Notes: generated by a model not told the origin, from the sequence alone. Positions 1-8,658 are shown, counted from the first letter of the stretch. The stretch is DNA of 64,000 bases from Streptomyces sp. NBC_00443 (GCF_036014175.1 NZ_CP107917.1:3844001-3908000); one strand, 5' to 3'. Program-made: numbers and translations.

Positions 1-1871
1 TGCTTCAGCGAACCCGGCGCCTCCGTCCACGCGCGCGCGTGCTCCTGGTAGACGACCCGCCAGCCCGCGCGGTGCATGGCGATGGTGATGTCCGTGTCCT
101 CGGCGAGCGTGTCCTCGCTCATGCCACCGACCTCCAGCACCGCCTCCCGGCGGAACGCGCCGATCGCGCCGGGGATGGTGGGCATGCAGCGCAGCAGGTC
201 GTACATACGGCGGTCCAGGTTGAAGCCCATCACGTACTCGATGTGCTGCCAGGCGCCGATGACCGTTTTGCGGTTGCCGACCTTGGCGTTGCCGGCGACC
301 GCGCCGACCCCGGGGTCGGCGAAGGGCTGCACCAGCTGCCGTACGGTGTCCGGCTCGAAGACCGTGTCGCCGTCCATCATCACGACGATGTCGTAACTGG
401 CGCTGCGCACACCGTTGTTCAGCGCGGCCGGCTTGCCCGCGTTCTCCTGGCGGATGACGCGGACGTTGGTCATGCCGAGTTCGTGGGCCGCGTTCCGGGC
501 GATCTCGGAGGTGCCGTCCGTCGAGCCGTCGTCGACCACGATGATCTCGATCGGATGGGTGCTCTTCGCCAGTGACTCAAGGGTGTTGGCGATGCACTCC
601 TTCTCGTTGTAAGCCGGGACGATCACGCTCACCGGCTGATGGACAGCAGGCCCCCAGCTGAACCGGCGCTTGTTGCGCTGCCGGTAGTGGCGGCGGGCGA
701 GGATCAGCATCATGCCGAACCGGCCCATGACGGCGACGCCGACGACGAGGAGGCCGACCGACAGGACCGGCACCGTCCATTCGGCGACGGCCACGGCCCC
801 GATCAGGGCCTTGCCCTCGTACAGCGTCGCGCCGGTGGCCTCTCGGTGGGCGGCCTGGAGGCTCGAAGCCCCCGCACCGGCCTGCCCGTTCGACCCCTGC
901 CGGGCCGTCTGGCCATCAGGCTGCTGCCCGCCTGTCCGAGCGCCACCCGCCTGAACTCCACCGGCCCCCGCCTGCTGACCGCCCGCCGACTCCTCCTCCT
1001 GGATGGCGCCGCTGATCGTCGTGAAGGTGTAGCCCTTCGCCTTCATCTTCTCGATGTACGTCGGCAGCGCCTTGATCGTCTGTGACCGCTCGCCTCCCGC
1101 GTCGTGGAAGAGGACGGACGCGCCCTCGCCGTCGTCCGGCGTCGCCCACTTGATGATCTTCGAGACGCCGGGCCGCTTCCAGTCGTCGCTGTCGGTGTCG
1201 ACGAAGACGCTGGTGTAGCCCTGCTCGCCGAGCTTCTTGTAGACGGGCCAGCTGTAGTTGTCGATGGCGTCCGTCTCCGAGGAGTACGGCGCCCGGAAGA
1301 GCGTGGTCGTGATGCCGGCCGCGCCCGCGAGGGCCAGCTGGGTCTGCTGCATCTCGCGGTTGACGCGGGCGTCGCTCTGGTAGGAGAGGTCGACGTGGGT
1401 GAAGGTGTGGATGCCCACCTCGTTGCCCTGCTCGACCAGGTCCGCGACGATCCCCGGGTAGCGCGAGACCATCGAACCGACCAGGAAGAACGTGGCGGGG
1501 ATGTCGTACTTCTTCAGGATCGCCAGCACTTGCGGCGTCCAGGTGGGGTTCGGACCGTCGTCGAAGGTGAGCGCGATCGTCTTGTCCGGGACGGAGACGG
1601 TGGTGGCCTGACCGCCCCGGAAGGTGAGGATCGGCCCGCCGTCGAGGACCTTGTCGGGGACCTGGCTGGAGCTGGCGCCGGTACGCACGCGCTGGTCGCC
1701 ACCGACCTCGGCGCGCAGATAGCCGTCGAGCAGCATGACGCTGGTCAGCGCCAGCAGGAGCAGTCCGGCGAGGATGACGCGCGGTTTCTGCAGCGCCGCG
1801 GCCTTACCCGCCGCCCGCTGGATCCGCGTGGGGGCGCGGCGGCGGCCGCGTGAGGGAGTCGTCGTAGTCAT
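1..1871 (-). CDS. Bifunctional polysaccharide deacetylase / family 2 glycosyltransferase, C-terminus cut by window edge
   Basis: A membrane enzyme that probably synthesises and N-deacetylates an amino-sugar polysaccharide at the cell surface. Reading from the ATG at 1871, about 623 codons lie in the window. Residues 31-49 form a membrane anchor. A NodB-type deacetylase domain follows, with TFDDGP (102-107), the metal-binding HTFTH (155-159) and RAPYS. After a Gly/Gln/Ala-rich linker and a second membrane segment comes a GT2 domain with VSVIVPAYNE, VVDDGSTDGT, MDGDTVF and the acceptor-side EDTD. The downstream QxxRW motif would lie outside the window. A small membrane protein gene lies 19 nt upstream in the same direction. 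Fusions of this type are known in Streptomyces, for example in PNAG-like hyphal matrix synthesis. The exact glycan is inference. Confidence 0.9.
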   Translation of the reverse strand, partial: MTTTTPSRGRRRAPTRIQRAAGKAAALQKPRVILAGLLLLALTSVMLLDGYLRAEVGGDQRVRTGASSSQVPDKVLDGGPILTFRGGQATTVSVPDKTIALTFDDGPNPTWTPQVLAILKKYDIPATFFLVGSMVSRYPGIVADLVEQGNEVGIHTFTHVDLSYQSDARVNREMQQTQLALAGAAGITTTLFRAPYSSETDAIDNYSWPVYKKLGEQGYTSVFVDTDSDDWKRPGVSKIIKWATPDDGEGASVLFHDAGGERSQTIKALPTYIEKMKAKGYTFTTISGAIQEEESAGGQQAGAGGVQAGGARTGGQQPDGQTARQGSNGQAGAGASSLQAAHREATGATLYEGKALIGAVAVAEWTVPVLSVGLLVVGVAVMGRFGMMLILARRHYRQRNKRRFSWGPAVHQPVSVIVPAYNEKECIANTLESLAKSTHPIEIIVVDDGSTDGTSEIARNAAHELGMTNVRVIRQENAGKPAALNNGVRSASYDIVVMMDGDTVFEPDTVRQLVQPFADPGVGAVAGNAKVGNRKTVIGAWQHIEYVMGFNLDRRMYDLLRCMPTIPGAIGAFRREAVLEVGGMSEDTLAEDTDITIAMHRAGWRVVYQEHARAWTEAPGSLK

Positions 1872-1890
1872 GGGTGTGGGTGCGTTCCGG

Positions 1891-2319
1891 TCAGTCGGCG
1901 GCGGCCTGGGAGGCGGACACGGTCGGGGCGGCGCCGGGCGGCTCGCCGGTCGCGGTGCCCGTCGGCGGCGTGCCGGAGTGCTTCACGGGCGGGGTGCCGG
2001 TCCCGCCCTGCGGCCGGGCGCCACCGCCGGGACCGGAGTTCGGGGCACCGGCAGGGCCGCCGCGCCCGAAGGGCAGCAGTTGGGACGGCGTGAGTGAGGT
2101 GCCGACGTCCATGAAGGCCATGCCCAGGACGACCGCGTACCCGAGGCAGCCGACGCCGACCAGGAGGCCGAGGCGACGCAGCAGCTTGGAGCGGCGTCCG
2201 GAGTTGTCAACGAACACGGGCCCTTCGGCGGACCCGTTGCCGCGTTTGCGGCGGCGACCGCGGGCGTCACTGCGCCGGGGGACGTCCGCGCGGTTTTCGA
2301 TGGCAGGCTCGGAATGCAT
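1891..2319 (-). CDS. Small single-pass membrane protein with Pro/Gly-rich tail
   Basis: A 142-residue protein of unknown function. It has a basic, Arg-rich N-terminal cytoplasmic part (about residues 10-50), one clear transmembrane segment near residues 50-70 (LLVGVGCLGYAVVLGMAF), and a long Pro/Gly/Thr-rich low-complexity tail that would be outside the membrane. It lies 19 nt upstream of the deacetylase/glycosyltransferase gene on the same strand, so the two are almost certainly co-transcribed. This suggests an accessory role in polysaccharide synthesis or export. I recognise no catalytic motif. The ATG at 2319 follows the divergent intergenic region shared with the GH18-like gene. Confidence 0.75.
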   Translation of the reverse strand: MHSEPAIENRADVPRRSDARGRRRKRGNGSAEGPVFVDNSGRRSKLLRRLGLLVGVGCLGYAVVLGMAFMDVGTSLTPSQLLPFGRGGPAGAPNSGPGGGARPQGGTGTPPVKHSGTPPTGTATGEPPGAAPTVSASQAAAD

Positions 2320-2402
2320 TCCCCGGAGATTACGGAGGCTTTATGTGCCACAAACTCGCTCTCCATGTGAGGCGCATATGAGAAACGCCTTAACCTGTAC
2401 GT

Positions 2403-2436
2403 TCCCTGAGAGTTTTCGGCAACGACCTCTCAGGGA
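2403..2436. promoter_or_regulatory. Perfect 10-bp inverted repeat in the leader of the GH18-like gene
   Basis: TCCCTGAGAG (2403-2412) and CTCTCAGGGA (2427-2436) are perfect inverted arms around a 14-nt loop. They end 15 nt before the ATG at 2452. The site lies in the 132-bp divergent region between the polysaccharide genes and the GH18-like lipoprotein. It could be an operator or an mRNA hairpin that limits access to the ribosome site (GAGAG at 2438-2442). No regulator can be assigned. Confidence 0.45.
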
Positions 2437-2451
2437 TGAGAGATTTCCAGC

Positions 2452-3504
2452 ATGCAAACGTACTCAGGGAAATCGGCGGCCGGACTCATCTGCCTGCTCG
2501 CGCTGACCGCGGGGTGCTCCGCGGGCTCCGGCGGCGCGGCGGACGCGGCACCACCGACTCCTCAGCGGCCCAGCACCTCGTCCTCGGCAACGGCCTCCCC
2601 ATCGGCCACCGGGACGGCCGCCGCGAGCACGTCGTACGCCCCCTACGTCAGCGCCACCGAAGCCTCCGACAACGACTCCGCCGGCTCCCCGGCGACGTAC
2701 AACCTGGCTTTCGTCATCTCGGGCGGCAGTAACTGCACCCCGAAATGGAACGGCACCACCGCCCTTTCCGACTCGGCCGTCAAGTCCCGTATCTCGAAGC
2801 TCAAACAGGACGGCGCCACCGTCCGGGTCTCCTTCGGCGGCGCCTCCGGCAAGGAAATGGCGGCGAGTTGCGACAGCGCGTCCGAACTGGCGGCGGCGTA
2901 CGGGAAGGCGCTGGACGCGGCGGGTTCCACCCAGGCCGACTTCGACATCGAGGGCGACGAGCTGACCGACTCCGACTCGGTGGACCTGCGTTCGCAGGCG
3001 ATCGCCCTGTTGCAGCAGGAGCGCGGCGACCTCCGTGTCTCCTTCACGCTGCCGGTGATGCCCTCCGGCCTCGACGACGACGGTGTGGCGCTGCTGGAGT
3101 CCGCCAACCAGCACGACGTACAGGTCTCGACCGTCAACCTCATGACGATGAACTACGGCGAGTCGTACACCGGCGACATGGGCGCTTACGCCCTCACCTC
3201 CGCCAAAGCCGCCCACACGCAACTCAAGGAGCTCTTCGGCACGTCCGACGCGACCGCCTGGCGGGCCATGGCGCTCACCTCGATGCTCGGCGTCAACGAC
3301 GTGGACAACGAGACGTTCACACTCGACGACGCGGCGCAGGTACGGGAGTTCGCCGAGGAGAAGGGGATCGGGTGGGTGTCGATGTGGGCGACGTTCCGGG
3401 ACCAGCAGTGTGCGAAGGGGAGCTCCGGTGATGACGACGCGGCGACCAACTGCAGTGGGGTGAACCAGAGTTCGGGGGCGTTCGGAGAGGCGTTCGCGGG
3501 CTGA
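2452..3504 (+). CDS. Secreted GH18 chitinase-like lipoprotein
   Basis: A 350-residue exported protein. The signal peptide ends in the lipobox LTAGC (18-22), so Cys22 should be lipidated. A Ser/Thr/Ala-rich linker follows, then a GH18-type barrel: the strand with ADFDIEG carries the last part of the DxxDxDxE catalytic motif, and VNLMTMNYG matches the conserved strand that holds the substrate-side Tyr. The first Asp of the motif is replaced (Thr-Gln-Ala-Asp), while the catalytic Glu is present. Family members act on chitin or related beta-1,4 N-acetylhexosamine polymers. Its position opposite a polysaccharide deacetylase/synthase gene suggests that it trims or binds the same surface glycan, which is inference. 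A hairpin lies just upstream of the start. Confidence 0.8.
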   Translation: MQTYSGKSAAGLICLLALTAGCSAGSGGAADAAPPTPQRPSTSSSATASPSATGTAAASTSYAPYVSATEASDNDSAGSPATYNLAFVISGGSNCTPKWNGTTALSDSAVKSRISKLKQDGATVRVSFGGASGKEMAASCDSASELAAAYGKALDAAGSTQADFDIEGDELTDSDSVDLRSQAIALLQQERGDLRVSFTLPVMPSGLDDDGVALLESANQHDVQVSTVNLMTMNYGESYTGDMGAYALTSAKAAHTQLKELFGTSDATAWRAMALTSMLGVNDVDNETFTLDDAAQVREFAEEKGIGWVSMWATFRDQQCAKGSSGDDDAATNCSGVNQSSGAFGEAFAG

Positions 3505-3951
3505 TCAGCGTCGTCGGTGCACCAGGCGCCCCGCGCAGACCGTCGCGATGCAGGCGCCGGTCTCGTCGAGTACGGCGAGGTCGGCCCGGCCGGTCTGCCT
3601 GATGGCGGTCGGCTGGGCGCGCGGGAGAACCACGACGTCGTTCCGCTCGGCCGCGGCCCGCAGGTCCGGAGAGTCGACGTAATCCTCCAGGACCGCGACC
3701 GCGCCGAGTTTCAGTACCGCGTGGACACGCTCACGTGGCGACGGGGCGTCCGGGAGCGGGCCTTCGTGGACGCGCCCGGGGCCGAGGGTGCCGGGCCATC
3801 TGCGGACCCGGGCACCCGGAAACCGCCCACGCAGTTCCTCGAACGTCCCCACTGCGCCGATCCGGTCCCGCCCCACCAGGACGGCACCGTCCACGATCGG
3901 CTCCGAGTCCCAGGTGAACCGGACCTCGTCGGCCGTGTGAATGGTCTCCAA
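3505..3951 (-). CDS. Imidazolonepropionase-like composite domain protein
   Basis: A 148-residue protein that matches only the small beta-sandwich part of amidohydrolases: N-terminal strands (DGAVLVGRDRIGAVG) and a C-terminal RADLAVLD segment that normally flank the metal-binding TIM barrel. The barrel with its HxH motif is absent, so it is unlikely to be a hydrolase by itself. Such short imidazolonepropionase-like composite-domain proteins are common in Streptomyces. It starts 17 nt after the mqnC stop on the same strand, so it is probably the last gene of the mqnA-mqnC transcript. Its role in that context is unknown. Confidence 0.7.
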   Translation of the reverse strand: METIHTADEVRFTWDSEPIVDGAVLVGRDRIGAVGTFEELRGRFPGARVRRWPGTLGPGRVHEGPLPDAPSPRERVHAVLKLGAVAVLEDYVDSPDLRAAAERNDVVVLPRAQPTAIRQTGRADLAVLDETGACIATVCAGRLVHRRR

Positions 3952-3968
3952 CTCGCCCTCGGATCAGT

Positions 3969-5168
3969 TCAGTTGGATGCGAGGATCTTCAGCTCGGGAT
4001 GCGCCGTGCCGCCCGCGATCGCCGTGGACGAGATGTGCGAGGCAACCCGCACGTCGACGGGGTCGTTCGCCGGGTCGTCGTGCACGACGAGGTGCTCGTA
4101 CGTGGTCGCCCGCTGGGCCGGAACCCGCCCCGCCTTGCGGATCAGATCGATGATCTCCATCCGGTTGGAGCGGTGCTTGGCGCCGGCGGAGGAGACGACG
4201 TTCTCCTCCAGCATGATCGAGCCGAGATCGTCGGCGCCGTAGTGCAGCGACAGCTGGCCGATCTCCTTGCCGGTGGTCAGCCAGGACCCCTGGATGTGGG
4301 CGATGTTGTCCATGAACAGCCGCCCGATGGCGATCATCCGCAGATACTCGAAGATCGTGGCCTGCGTCCGGCCCTTCAGGTGGTTGTTCTCGGGCTGGTA
4401 GGTGTACGGGATGAAGGCCCGGAAGCCGCCCGTGCGGTCCTGGACGTCACGGATCATCCGCAGATGCTCGATCCGCTCGGCGTTCGTCTCGCCCGTGCCC
4501 ATCAGCATGGTCGACGTGGACTCGACGCCCAGCCGGTGCGCGGCCTCCATGATCTCCAGCCAGCGCTCACCGCTCTCCTTCAGCGGGGCGATGGCCTTGC
4601 GCGGCCGCGCGGGCAGCAGCTCGGCGCCGGCACCGGCGAAGGAGTCGAGGCCGGCCTCGTGGATCCGGGTGATGGCCTCTTCGATGCTCACCTTGGAGAT
4701 CCGGGCCATGTGCTCGACCTCGCTCGCCCCCAGGCTGTGGATGACGAGCTGCGGGAACTCCTTCTTGATGGCCGCGAAGTGCTTCTCGTAGTACTCCACG
4801 CCGAAGTCCGGGTGGTGACCGCCCTGGAACATGATCTGCGTACCGCCGAGTTCGACGGTCTCGGCGCAGCGCCGCAGGATGTCGTCGAGGTCACGGGTCC
4901 AGCCCTTGGCCGTGTCCTTGGGGGCGGCGTAGAAGGCGCAGAACTTGCACGCCGTGACGCACACGTTCGTGTAGTTGATGTTGCGCTCGATGATGTACGT
5001 CGCGATGTGCTCGGTGCCCGCGTACCTGCGGCGGCGTACGGCGTCGGCGGCGGCACCCAGCGCGTGCAGCGGGGCGTCGCGGTAGAGGTCGAGCGCCTCC
5101 TCTGGGGTGATCCGCCCGCCCGCTGCGGCACGGTCGAGCACAGACTGGAGGTCGGCCTTCTCGGTCAC
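3969..5168 (-). CDS. mqnC: Cyclic dehypoxanthinyl futalosine synthase (radical SAM)
   Basis: A 399-residue radical SAM enzyme of the futalosine menaquinone pathway. It cyclises dehypoxanthine futalosine, the product of MqnB. The CxxxCxxC cluster motif is at Cys70, Cys74 and Cys77 (NVCVTACKFC). The glycine-rich stretch MFQGGHHPDFG and the end-of-barrel motifs match the MqnC family and differ from MqnE, which is also in this window (27468-28631). Length is normal for the family. It lies in a same-strand group behind mqnA, a kinase and a prepilin peptidase. mqnB, which supplies its substrate, is not in the window. Confidence 0.95.
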   Translation of the reverse strand: MTEKADLQSVLDRAAAGGRITPEEALDLYRDAPLHALGAAADAVRRRRYAGTEHIATYIIERNINYTNVCVTACKFCAFYAAPKDTAKGWTRDLDDILRRCAETVELGGTQIMFQGGHHPDFGVEYYEKHFAAIKKEFPQLVIHSLGASEVEHMARISKVSIEEAITRIHEAGLDSFAGAGAELLPARPRKAIAPLKESGERWLEIMEAAHRLGVESTSTMLMGTGETNAERIEHLRMIRDVQDRTGGFRAFIPYTYQPENNHLKGRTQATIFEYLRMIAIGRLFMDNIAHIQGSWLTTGKEIGQLSLHYGADDLGSIMLEENVVSSAGAKHRSNRMEIIDLIRKAGRVPAQRATTYEHLVVHDDPANDPVDVRVASHISSTAIAGGTAHPELKILASN

Positions 5169-5260
5169 CGGGGCGTCCCTTTCGTCAAGGGTTGTGGGCG
5201 GATCCGTCCGGTTGTGGACGGACCGAACCAGCGTACGCCAGGCCCTTCACGGAACCGACG

Positions 5261-6013
5261 TCAGGCCGCGTACGCCCCGATCAGCAGCCCCACGAGCGCC
5301 CCGGCGAGCAGGAACGGCCCGAACGGGATCGCCGTCTTACGCCCGGCCCGCCGCAGAACGACCAGCCCAGCGCCGTACAGAGCTCCGAACAGGAACCCTG
5401 CGAAAGTGCCGAGCATGACCGTCGGCCAGCCGTACCACCCGAGCGCCGCCCCCACGCCGAGCGCGAGCTTCACATCGCCGAAGCCCATGCCGCCGGGGTT
5501 GATGAGCCACAGCACGAAGTAGCCGGCGCCGAGCGCGAGGGCGGCCCACAGGGCGGTCGACCAGTCACCGGCGTGCTCGGGGACGAGGGCGACCAGGCCG
5601 AGCAGCAGCAGGGCGGCGGCCGCGAGCGGCAGGGTCAGGACGTCGGGCAGCCGCCGCACCCGCACGTCGACGACCGTGAGCAGCACGCCGACGGGCGCCA
5701 GCAGCAGCCAGACGCCCAGCTCGGGCCGGGTGTCGGTGGCGGCGGCGACGGCGGCGCAGACGAGGGCGGTGACGGTGACCATGAGGGGCGTACTGGGCCC
5801 GTACGACGGCGCGTCGGTGCACTCCCGGCACCGGGCCCACCCGATCCAGCCCCCGATCGGGTGCCCGCCCGGACACCGCTCCATCCACCCCTGCTCCTCC
5901 GTGACGGAGAACCGATGGGCGGGCCGGGGCAGCAGCGTGCCCGCCGCGGCACCCCAGAGCGCGGCCACGACGACCAGGACGAGCGTGCTCACCCCCACGT
6001 GTTCAGCCCCCAC
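5261..6013 (-). CDS. A24-type prepilin peptidase / type IV leader peptidase family
   Basis: A polytopic membrane aspartyl protease of up to 250 residues. The two catalytic Asp motifs of family A24 are visible: Asp in DVRVRRLPD after the central helix, and GFGD in MGFGDVKLA. About six or seven hydrophobic helices surround them. A Cys-containing segment (CPGGHPIGG, WARCREC) near residues 45-65 resembles the zinc-binding loop of full-length enzymes. Such enzymes cleave and sometimes methylate prepilin-like precursors. No pilin gene is in the window. Three in-frame GTG starts (6013, 5998, 5992) fall in or next to a 15-bp tandem repeat, and no clear ribosome site separates them, so the start is uncertain. 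Confidence 0.82.
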   Translation of the reverse strand: MGAEHVGVSTLVLVVVAALWGAAAGTLLPRPAHRFSVTEEQGWMERCPGGHPIGGWIGWARCRECTDAPSYGPSTPLMVTVTALVCAAVAAATDTRPELGVWLLLAPVGVLLTVVDVRVRRLPDVLTLPLAAAALLLLGLVALVPEHAGDWSTALWAALALGAGYFVLWLINPGGMGFGDVKLALGVGAALGWYGWPTVMLGTFAGFLFGALYGAGLVVLRRAGRKTAIPFGPFLLAGALVGLLIGAYAA

Positions 6014-6040
6014 GTGTTCAGCCCCAACGTGTTCAGCCCT
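5997..6040. repeat. Three-copy 15-bp tandem repeat over a gene junction
   Basis: The unit ACGTGTTCAGCCCC plus one variable base occurs at 5997-6011, 6012-6026 and 6027-6040. The third copy contains the kinase stop codon (TGA, complement of 6033-6035). The first two supply GTG codons usable as starts for the prepilin peptidase. Each of the first two copies is preceded by C, which gives a CACGTG palindrome. Confidence 0.85.
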
Positions 6041-7733
6041 GCTCGACCTTCGACAGCCGCGCCTCGGGCTTGCCCTCCGCGTCGCTCTCCGAGCGGAACA
6101 CCAGGTCGTCGCCCGCCGGGGAGATCCGGACGGTGTGCGGTGCCGGGTTGCAGCCGCCGTGGTTGGTCTTCCGGCCCACGGACGTGACGACGAGTTCCTT
6201 GGCCGTCACCTTCTTCAGGGTCAGTACGTCGTTGCAGACGAGGCCGAGCACGTCCGTCTGCCGGAGTGTGCCCAACTCCTCGCCCACGTCGGCCTTGTGC
6301 ACGGTGAGCCGGTAGGTGCCCGACGGCAGGGCGCCGTCCAGGGCGGTGGCCTGGCCCTCCCAGGTGCCGAGATAACGGGCGGGCACGGAACCCTCGACCC
6401 CGGTGGGTTTGCCCTTGCCCGGCGATGCGGACGAGGCGGCGTCGGAACCTGCGTTGTGGTCCTGCTCCCCGCCCGGCAACAGGTCGAACACGACCACGGA
6501 CCCCACCGTCACCGCGGCCAGCGCCCCCGCCACCGCGAGCGCGACGGTGCAGCTCAGCCTCCGTCCACGGCCGCCCTCCCCCGGTGCCGAGGCCGCCGCG
6601 ACGGAGAGGGAGAGCTTGCCGGGACGGCTGTCGGATGCGGATGCGGATGCCGGGGTCGCGTCCTGCGGCGGGGCGTCGCGGGGCTCGGGGACGGCGGCGG
6701 ACGGCATGGACGCGCCCGCACCCCCTGCCCCCGGCATGACCGGCGGCGGCCCGAACTCCCCCACCGTCGCCTGCCGGCTGAAGCCCACCGGCCCCGACGG
6801 GACCTCGCCTGCCGGCAGGACGATCTCTCCCGGCTCCGCCGCCTCCAGGTTCAGCAGCCGCACGGCACTCCGGCTGACCTGCTCGACCAGCCCGCCCGGC
6901 AGCCACCCGCCCGTCACCAGCCGGGCCGCCCCTTCCGGAGCGAGTCGCCGGGCCACCTCACCCGGCGTGGGCCGGGCACCCGGCTCCTTGGCCAGGCATG
7001 CCTCCACCAGTTCCCGCATGTCGCCGTCCATCGGGCCGAGTTCGGGCTCCTCGTGCACGACCTTGTAGAGCAGCGCCGCCGACGAGTCCCCGGAGAACGG
7101 GGGCGCCCCGGTCGCCGCGTAGGCCAGTACCGCGCCCAGCGAGAAGACGTCCGCCGCCCCCGTGGCGCCCTTGCCCACGATCTGTTCGGGCGACATGTAT
7201 CCGGGGGAGCCGACCGAGACGCCGGTGGACGTCAGGGACGCCGTGCCGTCCATGGCCCTCGCGATGCCGAAGTCGATCAGCAGGGGGCCGTCCAGTGTCA
7301 GCAGGACGTTCGACGGCTTCACGTCCCGGTGCACCAGCCCCAGTTCGTGCACGGCGACCAGCGCCTCGGCCAGCCCTGCCCCCAGCGCTCGTACCGAATG
7401 CGCGGGCAGCGCGCCCGCGTCCGCGACCGCGCCCGACAGTGAGGGACCCGCCGCGTAGGCCGTGGCCACCCACGGCACCGACGCCTGCGGATCCGCGTCC
7501 AGCACGGGCGCCGTCCACGCACCGCCCACCCGCCGCGCCGCGTCCACTTCCCGGCGGAAGCGGGCGCGGAACTCCTCGTCCAGCGCGAAGTGCGGATGCA
7601 CGATCTTGACGGCGACCGTACGGCCACCCGCGCTGCGGCCGAGATACACCCGCCCCATGCCGCCGGAGCCGAGCCGGCCGAGCAGCCGGTACGGTCCGAC
7701 GACCGTGGGCTCGTCAACTCCGAGCGGCTGCAT
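6033..7733 (-). CDS. Transmembrane serine/threonine protein kinase
   Basis: A 566-residue Hanks-type kinase. The cytoplasmic kinase domain (about 14-265) has the P-loop GSGGMGRVY (22-30), ATP-anchoring Lys43, the catalytic loop HRDVKPSN (Asp137, Asn142) and DFG at Asp154, so it should be active. A Pro/Ala/Ser-rich linker leads to one transmembrane helix (about 395-418). The roughly 145-residue extracellular domain has two Cys residues and no PASTA repeats; it is a plausible sensor of unknown ligand. It lies 76 nt downstream of mqnA and directly upstream of the prepilin peptidase, all on one strand. A kinase inside a menaquinone gene run is notable, but no substrate can be named. Confidence 0.93.
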   Translation of the reverse strand: MQPLGVDEPTVVGPYRLLGRLGSGGMGRVYLGRSAGGRTVAVKIVHPHFALDEEFRARFRREVDAARRVGGAWTAPVLDADPQASVPWVATAYAAGPSLSGAVADAGALPAHSVRALGAGLAEALVAVHELGLVHRDVKPSNVLLTLDGPLLIDFGIARAMDGTASLTSTGVSVGSPGYMSPEQIVGKGATGAADVFSLGAVLAYAATGAPPFSGDSSAALLYKVVHEEPELGPMDGDMRELVEACLAKEPGARPTPGEVARRLAPEGAARLVTGGWLPGGLVEQVSRSAVRLLNLEAAEPGEIVLPAGEVPSGPVGFSRQATVGEFGPPPVMPGAGGAGASMPSAAVPEPRDAPPQDATPASASASDSRPGKLSLSVAAASAPGEGGRGRRLSCTVALAVAGALAAVTVGSVVVFDLLPGGEQDHNAGSDAASSASPGKGKPTGVEGSVPARYLGTWEGQATALDGALPSGTYRLTVHKADVGEELGTLRQTDVLGLVCNDVLTLKKVTAKELVVTSVGRKTNHGGCNPAPHTVRISPAGDDLVFRSESDAEGKPEARLSKVEQG

Positions 7734-7809
7734 CGGCGTCCACCCCTCCCCCGTACGGCCTAGTGCGGCCGTGGAACTTCCAGCAGATTAGTGCGCGCGG
7801 ACCCCGCCC

Positions 7810-8658
7810 TCACGGCTGAAGCAGATCCACCTTCACATCCGCCGCAAAGCCCGTCGTCGGGCCCACCCGCCGCGCGAACTCCGCGACCGCCTCCAGCTGC
7901 GGGCCGCCGAAACGGAAGTCGAGGGTCGTGAAGTACCGCTCCAGGACCTGCTCGTCGAAGGCCTCCCAGCGGGCCGCCTGCTCGGCGACCTTGCCGACCT
8001 CGTCCAGGGAGAGGTTGCGGGACGAGAGGAAGGCCTCGTGGACCTGGCGGGTGATGGCCGGCTCGCGCTCCAGGTAGTCCCGGCGCGCCGCCCACACCGC
8101 GAAGACGAAGGGCAGGCCGGTCCACTCCTTCCAGAGCGAGCCGAGATCGTGCACCTCGAGGCCGTAGCGCGGGCCGTCGAGGAGGTTGGCCCGCAGCGCC
8201 GCGTCCCCGATGAGTACGGCCGCCTCCGCCTCCTGCATCATCAGGCTGAGGTCGGGCGGGCACGTGTAGTAGGCGGGCTGCACGCCGTAGCGCTCGGCGA
8301 GCAGCAGCTGGGCCAGCCGGACCGAGGTGCGCGAGGTCGAGCCGAGGGCGACCCGGGCGCCGTCCAGCCGGTCCAGCGGGACCTGCGAGACGATCACGCA
8401 GGACATCACCGGGCCGTCGCAGCCGACCGCGATGTCGGGGAAGGCGACCAGGTCGTCGGCGTTGCGCAGGAACTCCACGAGGGTGATCGGCCCGATGTCG
8501 AGGTCGCCCCGCACCAGCTGCTCGCTGAGCTTCTCGGGAGTGTCCTTGGTCAGCTCGAAGTCGAGGAGCGTGCCCGTTCTCGCGAGCCCCCAGTACAGGG
8601 GCAGGCAGTTCAGGAACTGGATGTGGCCTACGCGCGGCCGGGTGCGAGAATTGTCCAC
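7810..8658 (-). CDS. mqnA: Chorismate dehydratase, first enzyme of the futalosine pathway
   Basis: A 282-residue soluble protein with the periplasmic-binding-protein-like fold of MqnA, which converts chorismate to 3-enolpyruvylbenzoate. Family signatures are present: the N-terminal VGHIQFLNCLPLYWGL, the GDLDIGPITLVEFLRN segment, and GSTSRTSVRL, which forms part of the ligand pocket. It starts at GTG 8658, and the gene heads a minus-strand run that includes mqnC. The divergent cold-shock gene starts about 320 bp away. Confidence 0.94.
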   Translation of the reverse strand: MDNSRTRPRVGHIQFLNCLPLYWGLARTGTLLDFELTKDTPEKLSEQLVRGDLDIGPITLVEFLRNADDLVAFPDIAVGCDGPVMSCVIVSQVPLDRLDGARVALGSTSRTSVRLAQLLLAERYGVQPAYYTCPPDLSLMMQEAEAAVLIGDAALRANLLDGPRYGLEVHDLGSLWKEWTGLPFVFAVWAARRDYLEREPAITRQVHEAFLSSRNLSLDEVGKVAEQAARWEAFDEQVLERYFTTLDFRFGGPQLEAVAEFARRVGPTTGFAADVKVDLLQP

